Source: Oscillospiraceae bacterium
GTDB lineage: Bacteria; Bacillota; Clostridia; Oscillospirales; Oscillospiraceae
Direction: 5' to 3'
DNA length: 18,727 nt
NCBI GenBank assembly: GCA_020025295.1
Contig: JAHHSJ010000042.1
Span: forward strand, 1 to 18,727
The notes below the pieces were generated by a model. It saw only the letters and a program-made list of their open reading frames with translations, did no database searches and had not been told where the DNA came from. Of this stretch, positions 6,763-13,285 are shown one piece after another (within the stretch, counting starts at the first letter, position 1; each line of letters opens with the position of its first letter). A program made the position numbers and the translations under genes.

Positions 6763-7880
6763 AGCAGGTTCGCCTCCGTCTCAGGATCGAACATGTGAAC
6801 CAGATCCTGGGGGAAGCTGATGTTGATTTCAGTGCCGAAGGTCAGGCCGCCGCGCTGGCTCTCTTCCAGCTCGGTGGTGGGGATGCGGACCACCACATCC
6901 TGCTCGTGGCAGCTCAGGTGCAGGTGAATCTCGCTGCCCATCATTTCGCTGACATCGACGGTAGCAACCATGGTGCTCTCATCCGCGGCCTTCTTCATGA
7001 CCATGTGCTCGGGACGGCAGCCCAGAACGATGCTGCGGCTCTCGTAGTCCTTCTCGGCCAGAGCCTTCTGCAGGCGGGCGCTCAGAGCCATCTTAGCGCC
7101 GTTGCACTCCACATGGAAGCCCTCAGCGTCACGGACCAGCTCAGCCTTGAAGAAGTTCATCTGAGGCATTCCGATGAAGCCGGCGACGAACATATTGGCG
7201 GGATGCTCGAACACTTCCTGAGGAGTGCCGATCTGCATGACCCAGCCGTCCTTCATGATGACGATACGGTCACCCAGAGTCATAGCCTCGGTCTGGTCAT
7301 GAGTAACATAGATAAAGGTGGTATCCACACGCTGACGCAGCTTGATGATCTCAGCACGCATGGCGTTACGCAGCTTGGCGTCCAGGTTGGACAGAGGTTC
7401 GTCCATCAGGAACACCTTGGGCTCACGGACGATAGCACGGCCGATTGCCACACGCTGACGCTGGCCGCCGGACAGAGCTCTGGGCTTGCGGTCCAGATAG
7501 CTGGTGATGTCCAGGATCTCAGCTGCCCAGCGCACACGCTTGTCGATGTCCTCCTTGGACATGTGACGCAGCTTCAGAGCGAAGGCCATGTTATCATACA
7601 CGGTCATGTGGGGGTACAGAGCATAGCTCTGGAAGACCATGGCGATGTCACGGTCCTTGGGCTCCACATTGTTCATCAGGGTGTCGCCGATGTACAGCTC
7701 ACCGCCGGTGATCTCTTCCAGACCTGCGATCATACGCAGGGTGGTGGACTTACCGCAGCCGGAAGGACCGACCAGAACGATGAATTCCTTATCAGCGATG
7801 TCCAGATTGAAGTCATGGACGGTGGGCTCGGTAGCACCGGGATAAGTTTTGACGATATTTTTCAGATTCAGAGTTGCCAT
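6759..7880 (-). CDS. ABC transporter ATP-binding protein, UgpC/MsmK type
   Basis: The cytoplasmic ATPase of a carbohydrate importer (CUT1 class), 373 residues. It has Walker A GPSGCGKST (38-46), Q-loop Gln84 in VFQSYALYPHM, signature LSGGQ (136-140), Walker B VFLMDEP (156-162), D-loop SNLD and H-loop His194. After about residue 240 comes the OB-like regulatory domain typical of MalK/UgpC/MsmK. The ATG at 7880 matches the family N-terminus (MATLNLKNIVKTYPG). It has no clear Shine-Dalgarno: the nearest GGAGG is over 20 bases away, and TTTTAAT directly abuts the start. Many Firmicutes use one shared MsmK for several importers; here the gene sits within the operon, so it probably serves this transporter. 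Confidence 0.93.
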   Translation of the reverse strand: MATLNLKNIVKTYPGATEPTVHDFNLDIADKEFIVLVGPSGCGKSTTLRMIAGLEEITGGELYIGDTLMNNVEPKDRDIAMVFQSYALYPHMTVYDNMAFALKLRHMSKEDIDKRVRWAAEILDITSYLDRKPRALSGGQRQRVAIGRAIVREPKVFLMDEPLSNLDAKLRNAMRAEIIKLRQRVDTTFIYVTHDQTEAMTLGDRIVIMKDGWVMQIGTPQEVFEHPANMFVAGFIGMPQMNFFKAELVRDAEGFHVECNGAKMALSARLQKALAEKDYESRSIVLGCRPEHMVMKKAADESTMVATVDVSEMMGSEIHLHLSCHEQDVVVRIPTTELEESQRGGLTFGTEINISFPQDLVHMFDPETEANLL

Positions 7881-8076
7881 ATTAAAAGACCGTAGACGCG
7901 ATGCCTCCGCAAACACGCCCTCGCCGGGAAAGAGCGGAACTCTCCCGACCTTACGACAGGTCTCCACACTGCCGCACCGCCGGTCGGCGGGATTTTTTCC
8001 TCCTTTTTACTCCTCCGGGCCGCTATTGGAATGGAGTAGCGACCCGGGGCACAGATCGGATAAGCGGGGTGATAAA
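7881..8076 (-). other. Structured intercistronic gap ahead of the ATPase gene
   Basis: This 196-base gap is unusually long for the operon. It holds a near-perfect 11-bp stem (8015-8025 with 8037-8047, one wobble) right after the upstream permease stop. It also holds a GC hairpin CCGCCGGTCGGCGG (about 7977-7990), followed by T on the plus strand only, and a small GACCT/AGGTC repeat (7947-7962). On the minus strand two purine-rich Shine-Dalgarno-like tracts (near 7998-8015) precede no start codon. It could be an mRNA processing/stability element or could hold an internal promoter for the ATPase and lyase genes. Confidence 0.45.
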
Positions 8077-8961
8077 TCAGCCCTTGACAGCACCCATGGT
8101 GATGCCCTGAGTAAAGTACTTCTGGAAAATCAGGAACACGATGATGATAGGCAGTGCAGCCAGCGTTGCACCGGCCATGATCAGGCCGAAGTCGGTGGAG
8201 TTTTCCGCCTGCAGGGTTGCGATACCCAGAGAGATGGTCAGCTCCTCGCTGCTGGACAGCATGATCAACTGCATGAAGTAGTCGTTCCAAGTGTTGATGA
8301 AGGTGAAGATTGCCAGAGCGCCGATGCCGGGCTTGACCATGGGCATGACGATCTGAGTGAAGGTGCGCAGCTCGCTGGCGCCGTCGATACGGGCGGCCTC
8401 CAGCATTTCACCGGGAATACTCTCGGAGAACTGCTTCATCAGGAACACACCGAAGGGCCAGCCGACGGTGGGCAGGATGACGGCCCACAGGGAGTCGTAC
8501 ATACCCAGTGCGGAGATCTCACGGATCAGGGGCAGCAGGATGACCTGCTTGGGCAGAGCCATGGCGCACACGATCAGGGAGAACACGATGCCGCGGCCGA
8601 TGAAGCGCTTCTTAGCCAGAGCATAGCCGGCCATGGAGGCGGTCAGGCAGGTCAGCAGCATGGCAGCCACGGACATGAACACGGTGTTCACCAGCCAACG
8701 GATGGCGCCGGGAACCACGGGGCCGACCAGGGGCCCGATCTGGAACAGAGGAGCCGCTCTGCGGGCGAACAGCTTCTCAAAGTTGGTCAGCACAAACTCC
8801 TGGGGGAACCAGGTAGGCTGTGCGGCATTGATCTCAGCGGCGGATTTGAATGCGCCGGTGACGATCCAGTACAGGGGGAAGATAAACAGGATAGCCAGAA
8901 TCAGCAGAAGGATCAGAGCAATCCAATTGTACGCAGACTTGCGTTCCACTCCGGATTTCAT
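8077..8961 (-). CDS. Carbohydrate ABC transporter permease (MalG-like)
   Basis: The second inner-membrane channel subunit of the importer, 294 residues with six predicted helices; the first is at about residues 13-35. The ATPase-contact EAA loop is EAARIDGASELRTFTQIVMPMVKPGI, the standard EAA-x3-G form near residue 190. The ATG at 8961 has AAGGAGGTG about ten bases upstream. Only 15 bases separate it from the preceding permease stop, so the two are translated as a pair. It belongs to the CUT1 MalG/UgpE family. Substrate assignment to sialic acid rests on context. Confidence 0.92.
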   Translation of the reverse strand: MKSGVERKSAYNWIALILLLILAILFIFPLYWIVTGAFKSAAEINAAQPTWFPQEFVLTNFEKLFARRAAPLFQIGPLVGPVVPGAIRWLVNTVFMSVAAMLLTCLTASMAGYALAKKRFIGRGIVFSLIVCAMALPKQVILLPLIREISALGMYDSLWAVILPTVGWPFGVFLMKQFSESIPGEMLEAARIDGASELRTFTQIVMPMVKPGIGALAIFTFINTWNDYFMQLIMLSSSEELTISLGIATLQAENSTDFGLIMAGATLAALPIIIVFLIFQKYFTQGITMGAVKG

Positions 8962-8976
8962 TATGCATTCACCTCC

Positions 8977-9885
8977 TTATTTCTCTTTTGCCAGCTTGAA
9001 CTGCACAGCAGACAAGATAGCGATGAAGATTGCCAGAACCACACCCATAGCGTTGCCGTAGCCCAGACGATAGAGCTTGAAGGCGCTGTAATAGATGTAG
9101 TACATGACCGTCTCAGTTGCGTAGTTGGGGCCACCGGAAGTCAGCAGCTGGATCAGAGCGAAGCACTGGAAGCTGTTGATGGTGGTGATGACCAGGATGT
9201 ACAGAGTCGTGGGCATCATCTGAGGCCACTTGATTTTCCAGAAGACCTGGAGGTTGGTTGCGCCGTCCACCTTGGCAGCTTCCACCAGAGAGGTGTCCAC
9301 GTTGCCCAGAGCGGAGACATACAGCACAATGGGCTGACCCACGGAAGTGGTCAGCAGGATGAGGATGATGCATCCCAAGGCGAACTTAGGATCGCCCAGC
9401 CAGTTGATGTTGTGATCCAGAACGCCGGTGCTGGTACCCACATAGTTCAGGATGCCGTAGTAGTTGTTATACATCCACTTCCACACCACGGTAACGGCCA
9501 CGGAGCCGGTAACCACGGGCAGATAGAACACGCAGCGGAAGAAGCTCAGCAGCGGGCCCTTCATCTTATAGATGGCGGAGGACACCCACAGAGAGAAGAC
9601 ACAGGTGATCGGCACGCTGACCACCACGATGATCAGGGTGTTAATCAGTGCCTTGTGGAACACCGGATCGTGGAACAATTCAACATAGTTCTGGAATCCG
9701 ATGAACACATCGTTCTGCGTTGCGTTCAGGTTTGCGTCAAAGAAAGAGGTCACGACGCACATGACCATGGGAATGATAACAAATCCCACGAAGAATACCA
9801 AGCTGGGCAGCAGGAAGAGATAACCGGAAGTCGTCTCTCTGCGAACCAGCGCCCGGCTCATGGCCGGCTGTTTTTTGTTTGCCAA
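8977..9885 (-). CDS. Carbohydrate ABC transporter permease (MalF-like), TTG start
   Basis: The first channel subunit, 302 residues with six predicted helices. The EAA loop is EAAKVDGATNLQVFWKIKWPQMMPT. The frame is open up to an ATG-type codon at 9984, but no ribosome binding site supports that start. A TTG at 9883-9885 is preceded by GAGAGGAG at nine bases and gives the usual short basic N-terminus (ANKKQPAMSRALVRRETTSGYLFLLPS). An ATG eight codons further in lacks a binding site. The gene is separated from the SBP gene by about 200 bases with two stem-loops, which may lower its expression relative to the abundant binding protein. Confidence 0.9.
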   Translation of the reverse strand: MANKKQPAMSRALVRRETTSGYLFLLPSLVFFVGFVIIPMVMCVVTSFFDANLNATQNDVFIGFQNYVELFHDPVFHKALINTLIIVVVSVPITCVFSLWVSSAIYKMKGPLLSFFRCVFYLPVVTGSVAVTVVWKWMYNNYYGILNYVGTSTGVLDHNINWLGDPKFALGCIILILLTTSVGQPIVLYVSALGNVDTSLVEAAKVDGATNLQVFWKIKWPQMMPTTLYILVITTINSFQCFALIQLLTSGGPNYATETVMYYIYYSAFKLYRLGYGNAMGVVLAIFIAILSAVQFKLAKEK

Positions 9886-9926
9886 GGATAAGCACTCCTC
9901 TCGAAGAGTTTTCTCACGGGTCTGGA

Positions 9927-9970
9927 GATATACATGACACACTGATCGTTTGCAGTATGTCGTGTATATC
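9927..9970 (-). repeat. Stem-loop (16-bp arms) ahead of the first permease gene
   Basis: The arms 9927-9942 and 9955-9970 (GATATACATGACACAC against GTATGTCGTGTATATC) pair over 16 bp with two wobble positions and a 12-base loop. There is no T-tract in the direction of transcription, so it is not a normal terminator. It may be an mRNA-stability element or a protein-binding palindrome. Confidence 0.6.
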
Positions 9971-9985
9971 CCCAGTATCTGCAAA

Positions 9986-10021
9986 CACCCCTCCTCCGCG
10001 GCGCAACGCGGAGAAGGGGTG
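9986..10021 (-). repeat. GC-rich intercistronic stem-loop after the SBP gene
   Basis: Arms 9986-10000 and 10007-10021 give a 15-bp stem (CACCCCTCCTCCGCG with CGCGGAGAAGGGGTG, one mismatch/wobble) and a six-base loop, followed by only three T on the minus strand. Structures in this position commonly protect the SBP message or partly terminate transcription so that the binding protein is made in excess over the permeases. Confidence 0.7.
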
Positions 10022-10084
10022 CGCTTCCCTTCAGTTCACTAAATCAGCGGAACTTCGTTCAGGAAATTGCCTTACGATACAGAC

Positions 10085-11425
10085 TTACTTGCCAGCAGCG
10101 GCATTAGCCTGACCGCAGAAGTTCTCAACAGCAGCGGCCACATCGCCGGAGCTATTGACTTCCTGCAGCATATTCCACCAAGCGGTACGAGCCTCAGCCC
10201 AGCCAGCGGTGACCTGATAGTAGTCGCCCAGGTAAGGCATCAGCTTGCTGTACTCATTCATAACCTCGTTGTCAGCCCAGACAGTGGACAGGTCAGTGCC
10301 CTCAGCATCGGAGCGGACGGGGAAGAAGGTAGCAGCCTTAACGGCGTCGACGGTAGCGGCGCTATCGCACATGTACTTGATAAAGGTCTTAGCAGCATCG
10401 ATCTTAGCGTCATCGCCGTTATCGAAGATGCCGAAGCCCCAGATGCCGCCCTGCAGAGCAGCCTTGCCATCCTCAGAGGGGAAAGCCATGGGGACGATGG
10501 TCTGACCGTTCAGGGTCTTGTTGGCGCCGGTATCAGCACCGTTGGGGTTCAGCTGCTGCTGGATGTTCCAGCAGAAAGCCATCTTCAGAGTCTCGTTGTA
10601 GAACAGAGCGATCTCATCGCCACCCTGCAGAGAGGGATCGTAGGCGATAGCGTCCATGTCATACAGGTCCTGCAGAGCCTGGACGTTCTTGGGATCGTCC
10701 CAAGTGTAGACAGTGTGCTCGGGGTTGGTGAAGGTGCCGCCGTACAGGTTGTTGACGAGAGCACGGGTGCCCTGGTCGCCGCCCTGGCCGCCGCAGTACA
10801 CAGCGCCAACGTTGGTGCCGAAGTGATCATACATGGCAGTCATAGCAGCCTTGAAGTCCTCGGTGGTCCAGGTGTGATTCTCCAGATCCAGGTACTTGTC
10901 AGCGCCAGCTTCCTTGAAAGCATCCAGGTTGATGCCCATGCAGTGAGCAGTCATGACCAGAGGATACTCATAAACAGCGCCGGAGGTGTGGGTGCAAGCA
11001 TCCAGAGCAGCGGCGTTGATGTCAGCCTTGTCGGCGTCGTCCAGCAGGTCGGACAGGTCGACCATGTAGCCCTTGTCGCCCCAGTTGGCAACCAGTCTCT
11101 CAGGGCCTTCCAGAATCAGGTCGGGAGCGTTGCCGCCGGCCAGAGCAGTGTTGACCTTGTCGTCGCCATCGGCGTAAGCCAGGTACTCAACCTTAACAGT
11201 GATGCCGGTCTCAGCCTTGAAATCGTCCATCAGCTTGTTGACGGTCTCTTCCTTGCCCCACTCACCAACGGGATAGGTCCACAGAGTCAAAGTGGTGCCG
11301 TCCTTGCCGCCAGTGGTGTTGCTGCCGGTAGAGCCGGTGCTGCTGGTAGAGCCAGCGCCGCCGCCGCAGGAAACCAGGGCGAAGGACATGGTCAGAGCCA
11401 GCACGAATGCAAGAATCTTTTTCAT
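10085..11425 (-). CDS. Sugar ABC transporter substrate-binding lipoprotein (probable sialic acid uptake)
   Basis: A 446-residue extracellular binding lipoprotein of SBP family 1. The signal peptide with lipobox LVSC places the lipidated Cys at residue 20. A flexible Gly/Ser/Thr linker (about 21-43) precedes TTLTLWTYPVGEWGKEE, and the two-lobed domain follows. Trp, Tyr and Asp residues in the body are typical of sugar binding. The ATG at 11425 has AAGGAGG seven bases upstream. It is the first gene of the transporter-anomerase-lyase operon and lies behind a strong promoter. Known SAT2-type importers for sialic acid in streptococci, and for 2,7-anhydro-Neu5Ac in Ruminococcus gnavus, use family 1 SBPs, so a sialic acid-type ligand is likely. 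ManNAc, GlcNAc or a sialylated oligosaccharide cannot be excluded. Confidence 0.9.
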   Translation of the reverse strand: MKKILAFVLALTMSFALVSCGGGAGSTSSTGSTGSNTTGGKDGTTLTLWTYPVGEWGKEETVNKLMDDFKAETGITVKVEYLAYADGDDKVNTALAGGNAPDLILEGPERLVANWGDKGYMVDLSDLLDDADKADINAAALDACTHTSGAVYEYPLVMTAHCMGINLDAFKEAGADKYLDLENHTWTTEDFKAAMTAMYDHFGTNVGAVYCGGQGGDQGTRALVNNLYGGTFTNPEHTVYTWDDPKNVQALQDLYDMDAIAYDPSLQGGDEIALFYNETLKMAFCWNIQQQLNPNGADTGANKTLNGQTIVPMAFPSEDGKAALQGGIWGFGIFDNGDDAKIDAAKTFIKYMCDSAATVDAVKAATFFPVRSDAEGTDLSTVWADNEVMNEYSKLMPYLGDYYQVTAGWAEARTAWWNMLQEVNSSGDVAAAVENFCGQANAAAGK

Positions 11426-11466
11426 GTTTGTTCCTCCTTAACAAATTCGCATTTCTACAAATGCAG

Positions 11467-11486
11467 TGGACAAACTTGGTTGTCCA
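11467..11486. promoter_or_regulatory. Inverted repeat TGGACAA-N6-TTGTCCA, candidate operator in the SBP leader
   Basis: A perfect 7-6-7 inverted repeat lies just downstream of the -10 box, covering roughly +3 to +22 of the predicted transcript and 41 bases before the start codon. CAG/CTG outside the arms extends the symmetry with a one-base bulge. The position suits a repressor roadblock; an RNA hairpin at the 5' end is the alternative. The sequence differs from the TGAAA-N5-TTTCA sites elsewhere in the cluster. Confidence 0.6.
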
Positions 11487-11495
11487 TCTGTTAGA

Positions 11496-11524
11496 ATTGT
11501 ACAAAAGCCAAAGCCAACTGTCAA
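11496..11524 (-). promoter_or_regulatory. Strong sigma-A promoter of the transporter/nanA operon
   Basis: On the minus strand a consensus TTGACA (11519-11524) and TACAAT (11496-11501) are exactly 17 bases apart, with an A/T-rich stretch upstream (11530-11580). Confidence 0.88.
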
Positions 11525-11532
11525 GTCATTTT

Positions 11533-11547
11533 AGAAAACTAATTTCA
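11533..11547. promoter_or_regulatory. One-mismatch RpiR-type operator candidate upstream of the SBP promoter
   Basis: AGAAA-ACTAA-TTTCA differs by one base from the TGAAA-N5-TTTCA sites found beside the AGE promoter. It lies nine bases upstream of the SBP -35 box. A second, A-rich one-mismatch copy (TGAAA-AAAAC-TTTTA) is at 11562-11576. Because the region is AT-rich, chance matches are possible. Confidence 0.4.
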
Positions 11548-11604
11548 TTTTTCTGTTTTGATGAAAAAAACTTTTATTATATCGTCAAAATGACGAAAAA
11601 TCGC

Positions 11605-11633
11605 TTGACGCAAGGGCTTTTCAGGGCTAGACT
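11605..11633 (+). promoter_or_regulatory. Promoter for the SGNH hydrolase gene
   Basis: TTGACG (11605-11610) and TAGACT (11628-11633) are 17 bases apart on the plus strand, about 55 bases ahead of the start codon. A small palindrome CGTCA-AAA-TGACG (11583-11595) lies just upstream. The transporter promoter points the other way in the same 263-base region. Confidence 0.6.
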
Positions 11634-11688
11634 AAGCTTAGATTTTCACAAAGTACTTTATGTATGTGAATAGGAAGGAAGGATTTCC

Positions 11689-12330
11689 ATGAAAAAACAC
11701 ATCCTCTGTCTGGGCGATTCCAACACCCATGGCTACTGCGCCGACCCCACGGATTGCGCTGACGGCGGCATCCGTTTTAATGAGGACGAGCGCTGGACCT
11801 GCCTGCTGCAGAAGGCGCTGGGCCCGGATTATCTTGTGACCGAAGAAGGTCTGTCCGGCCGCACCACCGTGTTTGTCGACCCGCTCCACGAGAGCATGGA
11901 CGCCCTCAGCGTGGCCTATCCCCTGCTGAAGAGCCACGAGGTGATCGACCTGCTCATCATCATGCTGGGCACCAACGACACCAAGGACCGTCTGGGCATG
12001 AATGCCGCCTGCATCGGTCTGGGCATGGAGCGTCTGGTCCGCAAGTGCATGAGCGTGGACTGCTGGGCAGATAATTCCAAGCCCAATGTGCTGATCGTCG
12101 CACCCCCTCCCATCGGTGATGAGCTGAACGATCCCGCTATGGGCGTCACCTGCGCTGCCAAGTCCCGTGAGCTTGCCAAGTACTACGCCGAGAAGGCCGA
12201 GCTGCTGGGCTGCCACTTCATGGACGCTGCCGGCTGCGAATTTAATCCGGTGGACCATATGCACCTGACCAGCAAGGGCCATGCTCAGCTGGCTGAGCGC
12301 TTCGCCAAGCTGGTTCCCACTCTGCTGTAA
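11689..12330 (+). CDS. SGNH/GDSL-family hydrolase, candidate carbohydrate O-acetylesterase
   Basis: A 213-residue cytoplasmic esterase. All SGNH blocks are visible: block I GDSNT with catalytic Ser11, block II GLSGRTT (54-60), block III GTND with Asn96, and block V VDHMHLT with Asp189 and His192. There is no signal peptide, so it acts inside the cell. The ATG at 11689 is preceded by GGAAGGAAGG. It is monocistronic and divergent from the transporter operon, between sialic acid genes, so removal of O-acetyl groups from imported sialic acid before NanA is a reasonable guess. Sequence-wise it resembles arylesterase/acyl hydrolase members of the family and is not a classical NanS, so the substrate is not proven. 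Confidence 0.85.
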   Translation: MKKHILCLGDSNTHGYCADPTDCADGGIRFNEDERWTCLLQKALGPDYLVTEEGLSGRTTVFVDPLHESMDALSVAYPLLKSHEVIDLLIIMLGTNDTKDRLGMNAACIGLGMERLVRKCMSVDCWADNSKPNVLIVAPPPIGDELNDPAMGVTCAAKSRELAKYYAEKAELLGCHFMDAAGCEFNPVDHMHLTSKGHAQLAERFAKLVPTLL

Positions 12331-12331
12331 T

Positions 12332-12348
12332 ACATTATAATATAATGT
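12332..12348. repeat. AT-rich palindrome after the SGNH gene
   Basis: ACATTAT-AAT-ATAATGT is a perfect 7-3-7 palindrome immediately after the stop codon. It lacks a T-tract, and the likely terminator lies further on, so its role is unclear. Confidence 0.4.
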
Positions 12349-12398
12349 GCGTGAGCAAAAAGCGTGAAAAGCGTCTTTTCTGTTCCGCATAGAAACGC

Positions 12399-12444
12399 AA
12401 ACAGCGGCACGATCCGTCCTCAGGGCGGCTCGTGCTGCTGTTTT
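12399..12444 (+). terminator. Terminator of the SGNH hydrolase transcript
   Basis: A long hairpin pairs ACAGCGGCACGA (12401-12412) with TCGTGCTGCTGT (12430-12441), with one wobble. An inner stem CCGTCC/GGGCGG adds to it, and TTTT follows. It is about 70 bases after the stop codon. Confidence 0.75.
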
Positions 12445-12535
12445 GTGCTTTTCTTTGAATCTCCGCTTGATTTTCTCTCTTTTCCTGCAAATTCATCGCA
12501 AAACCGCCCACTTCCCTGACCGGCGGTTGCCAAAA

Positions 12536-12575
12536 CAGTAAAAACAGCCCTCGAACCTTTCGGTTCGAGGGCTGT
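12536..12575 (-). terminator. Terminator of the AGE-RpiR-YesL operon
   Basis: A perfect 14-bp stem (ACAGCCCTCGAACC at 12544-12557 with its complement at 12562-12575) has a TTTC loop. The A-rich left flank becomes a T-tract on the minus strand. It lies 32 bases beyond the stop of the YesL-like gene. Between this and the previous terminator (12445-12535) I see nothing else. Confidence 0.92.
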
Positions 12576-12607
12576 TCGCATTGTTTGGTCAATCGCTGAC
12601 GCCTTTG

Positions 12608-13261
12608 TCAGTCCATTTCTTCGGGATATTCCCCTTTCAGTACCTGATTTTCCTCTTCGGACAGGTATTTGGGGAAGATGCGCTCCAAAAAGAGACTGGT
12701 CAGCAAGGTGGTCAGCACGGGGGTGAACAGCACCGGCCACCACTGCACCAAAGTGAAGATGATCAGCTGCATATGCAGCAGCACCAGCACAAAGGTGGTG
12801 GGTAGATGCCGCAGAGCCAGCGCCAGCGCCGTGGAAAACAGCTGCTTGAGTCCCATTTCAAACCGTCCCATCAGGGGCAGCAGGTAGCAGAGCATACCGG
12901 CAGGCACCAGAAGGGCCACCCAGTACGCCACAAACATCACCGTACCCTGAGGGCTGGAGTTGCGGAAAAAGGACATGATGCTGTATCCGTAGGCAAACAG
13001 GACACAGAAGGGTGCGCAGATGAGCGTCACCTTCCAGCCTTTGCGCAGGTTGGCCTTAAAGGCCTTCCAGTACACGCCGAAGGCGCCTTCCTCCTTCTGG
13101 CGGAACACCTTAACTACCGTGTAGTACAGTGCCGCAGAGGCGGGGACGATGGTGATGATCGGCAGACACAGAGCCGCCCAGAACAGGCCCAGACCCACAA
13201 AGTCCACGAATCGGCTCATCAAGCGCCAGAATAATGTATCCGGATTGAACAAGTTATCCAT
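12608..13261 (-). CDS. YesL-like (DUF624) membrane protein
   Basis: A 217-residue integral membrane protein resembling the YesL/DUF624 family. These proteins often sit beside carbohydrate ABC transporters and glycan-use genes in Firmicutes but have no settled function. It opens with MDNLFNPDTLFWRLMSRFVDFVGLGLFWAALCLP (N-terminal helix about 17-42) and has further hydrophobic segments at about 78-98, 107-130, 150-168 and 172-192. A polar C-terminal tail ends in EEMD. The ATG at 13261 has AAAGGA upstream, and the gap to the regulator gene is 24 bases. As last gene of the AGE-RpiR operon it is likely co-induced with sialic acid genes. Confidence 0.8.
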   Translation of the reverse strand: MDNLFNPDTLFWRLMSRFVDFVGLGLFWAALCLPIITIVPASAALYYTVVKVFRQKEEGAFGVYWKAFKANLRKGWKVTLICAPFCVLFAYGYSIMSFFRNSSPQGTVMFVAYWVALLVPAGMLCYLLPLMGRFEMGLKQLFSTALALALRHLPTTFVLVLLHMQLIIFTLVQWWPVLFTPVLTTLLTSLFLERIFPKYLSEEENQVLKGEYPEEMD

Positions 13262-13285
13262 GCTGACTGATTTTCCTTTTCTTGA

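Noticed and set aside
6570..7895. A 441-codon plus-strand frame opposite the ABC ATPase gene
   Set aside because: Antisense shadow of a gene with all Walker motifs; the product is a low-complexity His/Gln/Leu mixture.
7970..8000. GC hairpin followed by T residues on the plus strand as a terminator
   Set aside because: No plus-strand gene ends here, and on the minus strand the T-tract is on the wrong side of the hairpin for the operon.
7849..9891. A 680-codon open frame on the plus strand across the two permease genes
   Set aside because: It lies opposite two clear permeases. Its product is rich in His, Gln, Asp and Gly with no domain, as expected from the antisense of GC-biased codons, and it has no ribosome binding site.
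10067..11494. A 475-codon plus-strand frame opposite the SBP gene
   Set aside because: Antisense shadow; the SBP strand has signal peptide, lipobox, promoter and ribosome binding site.
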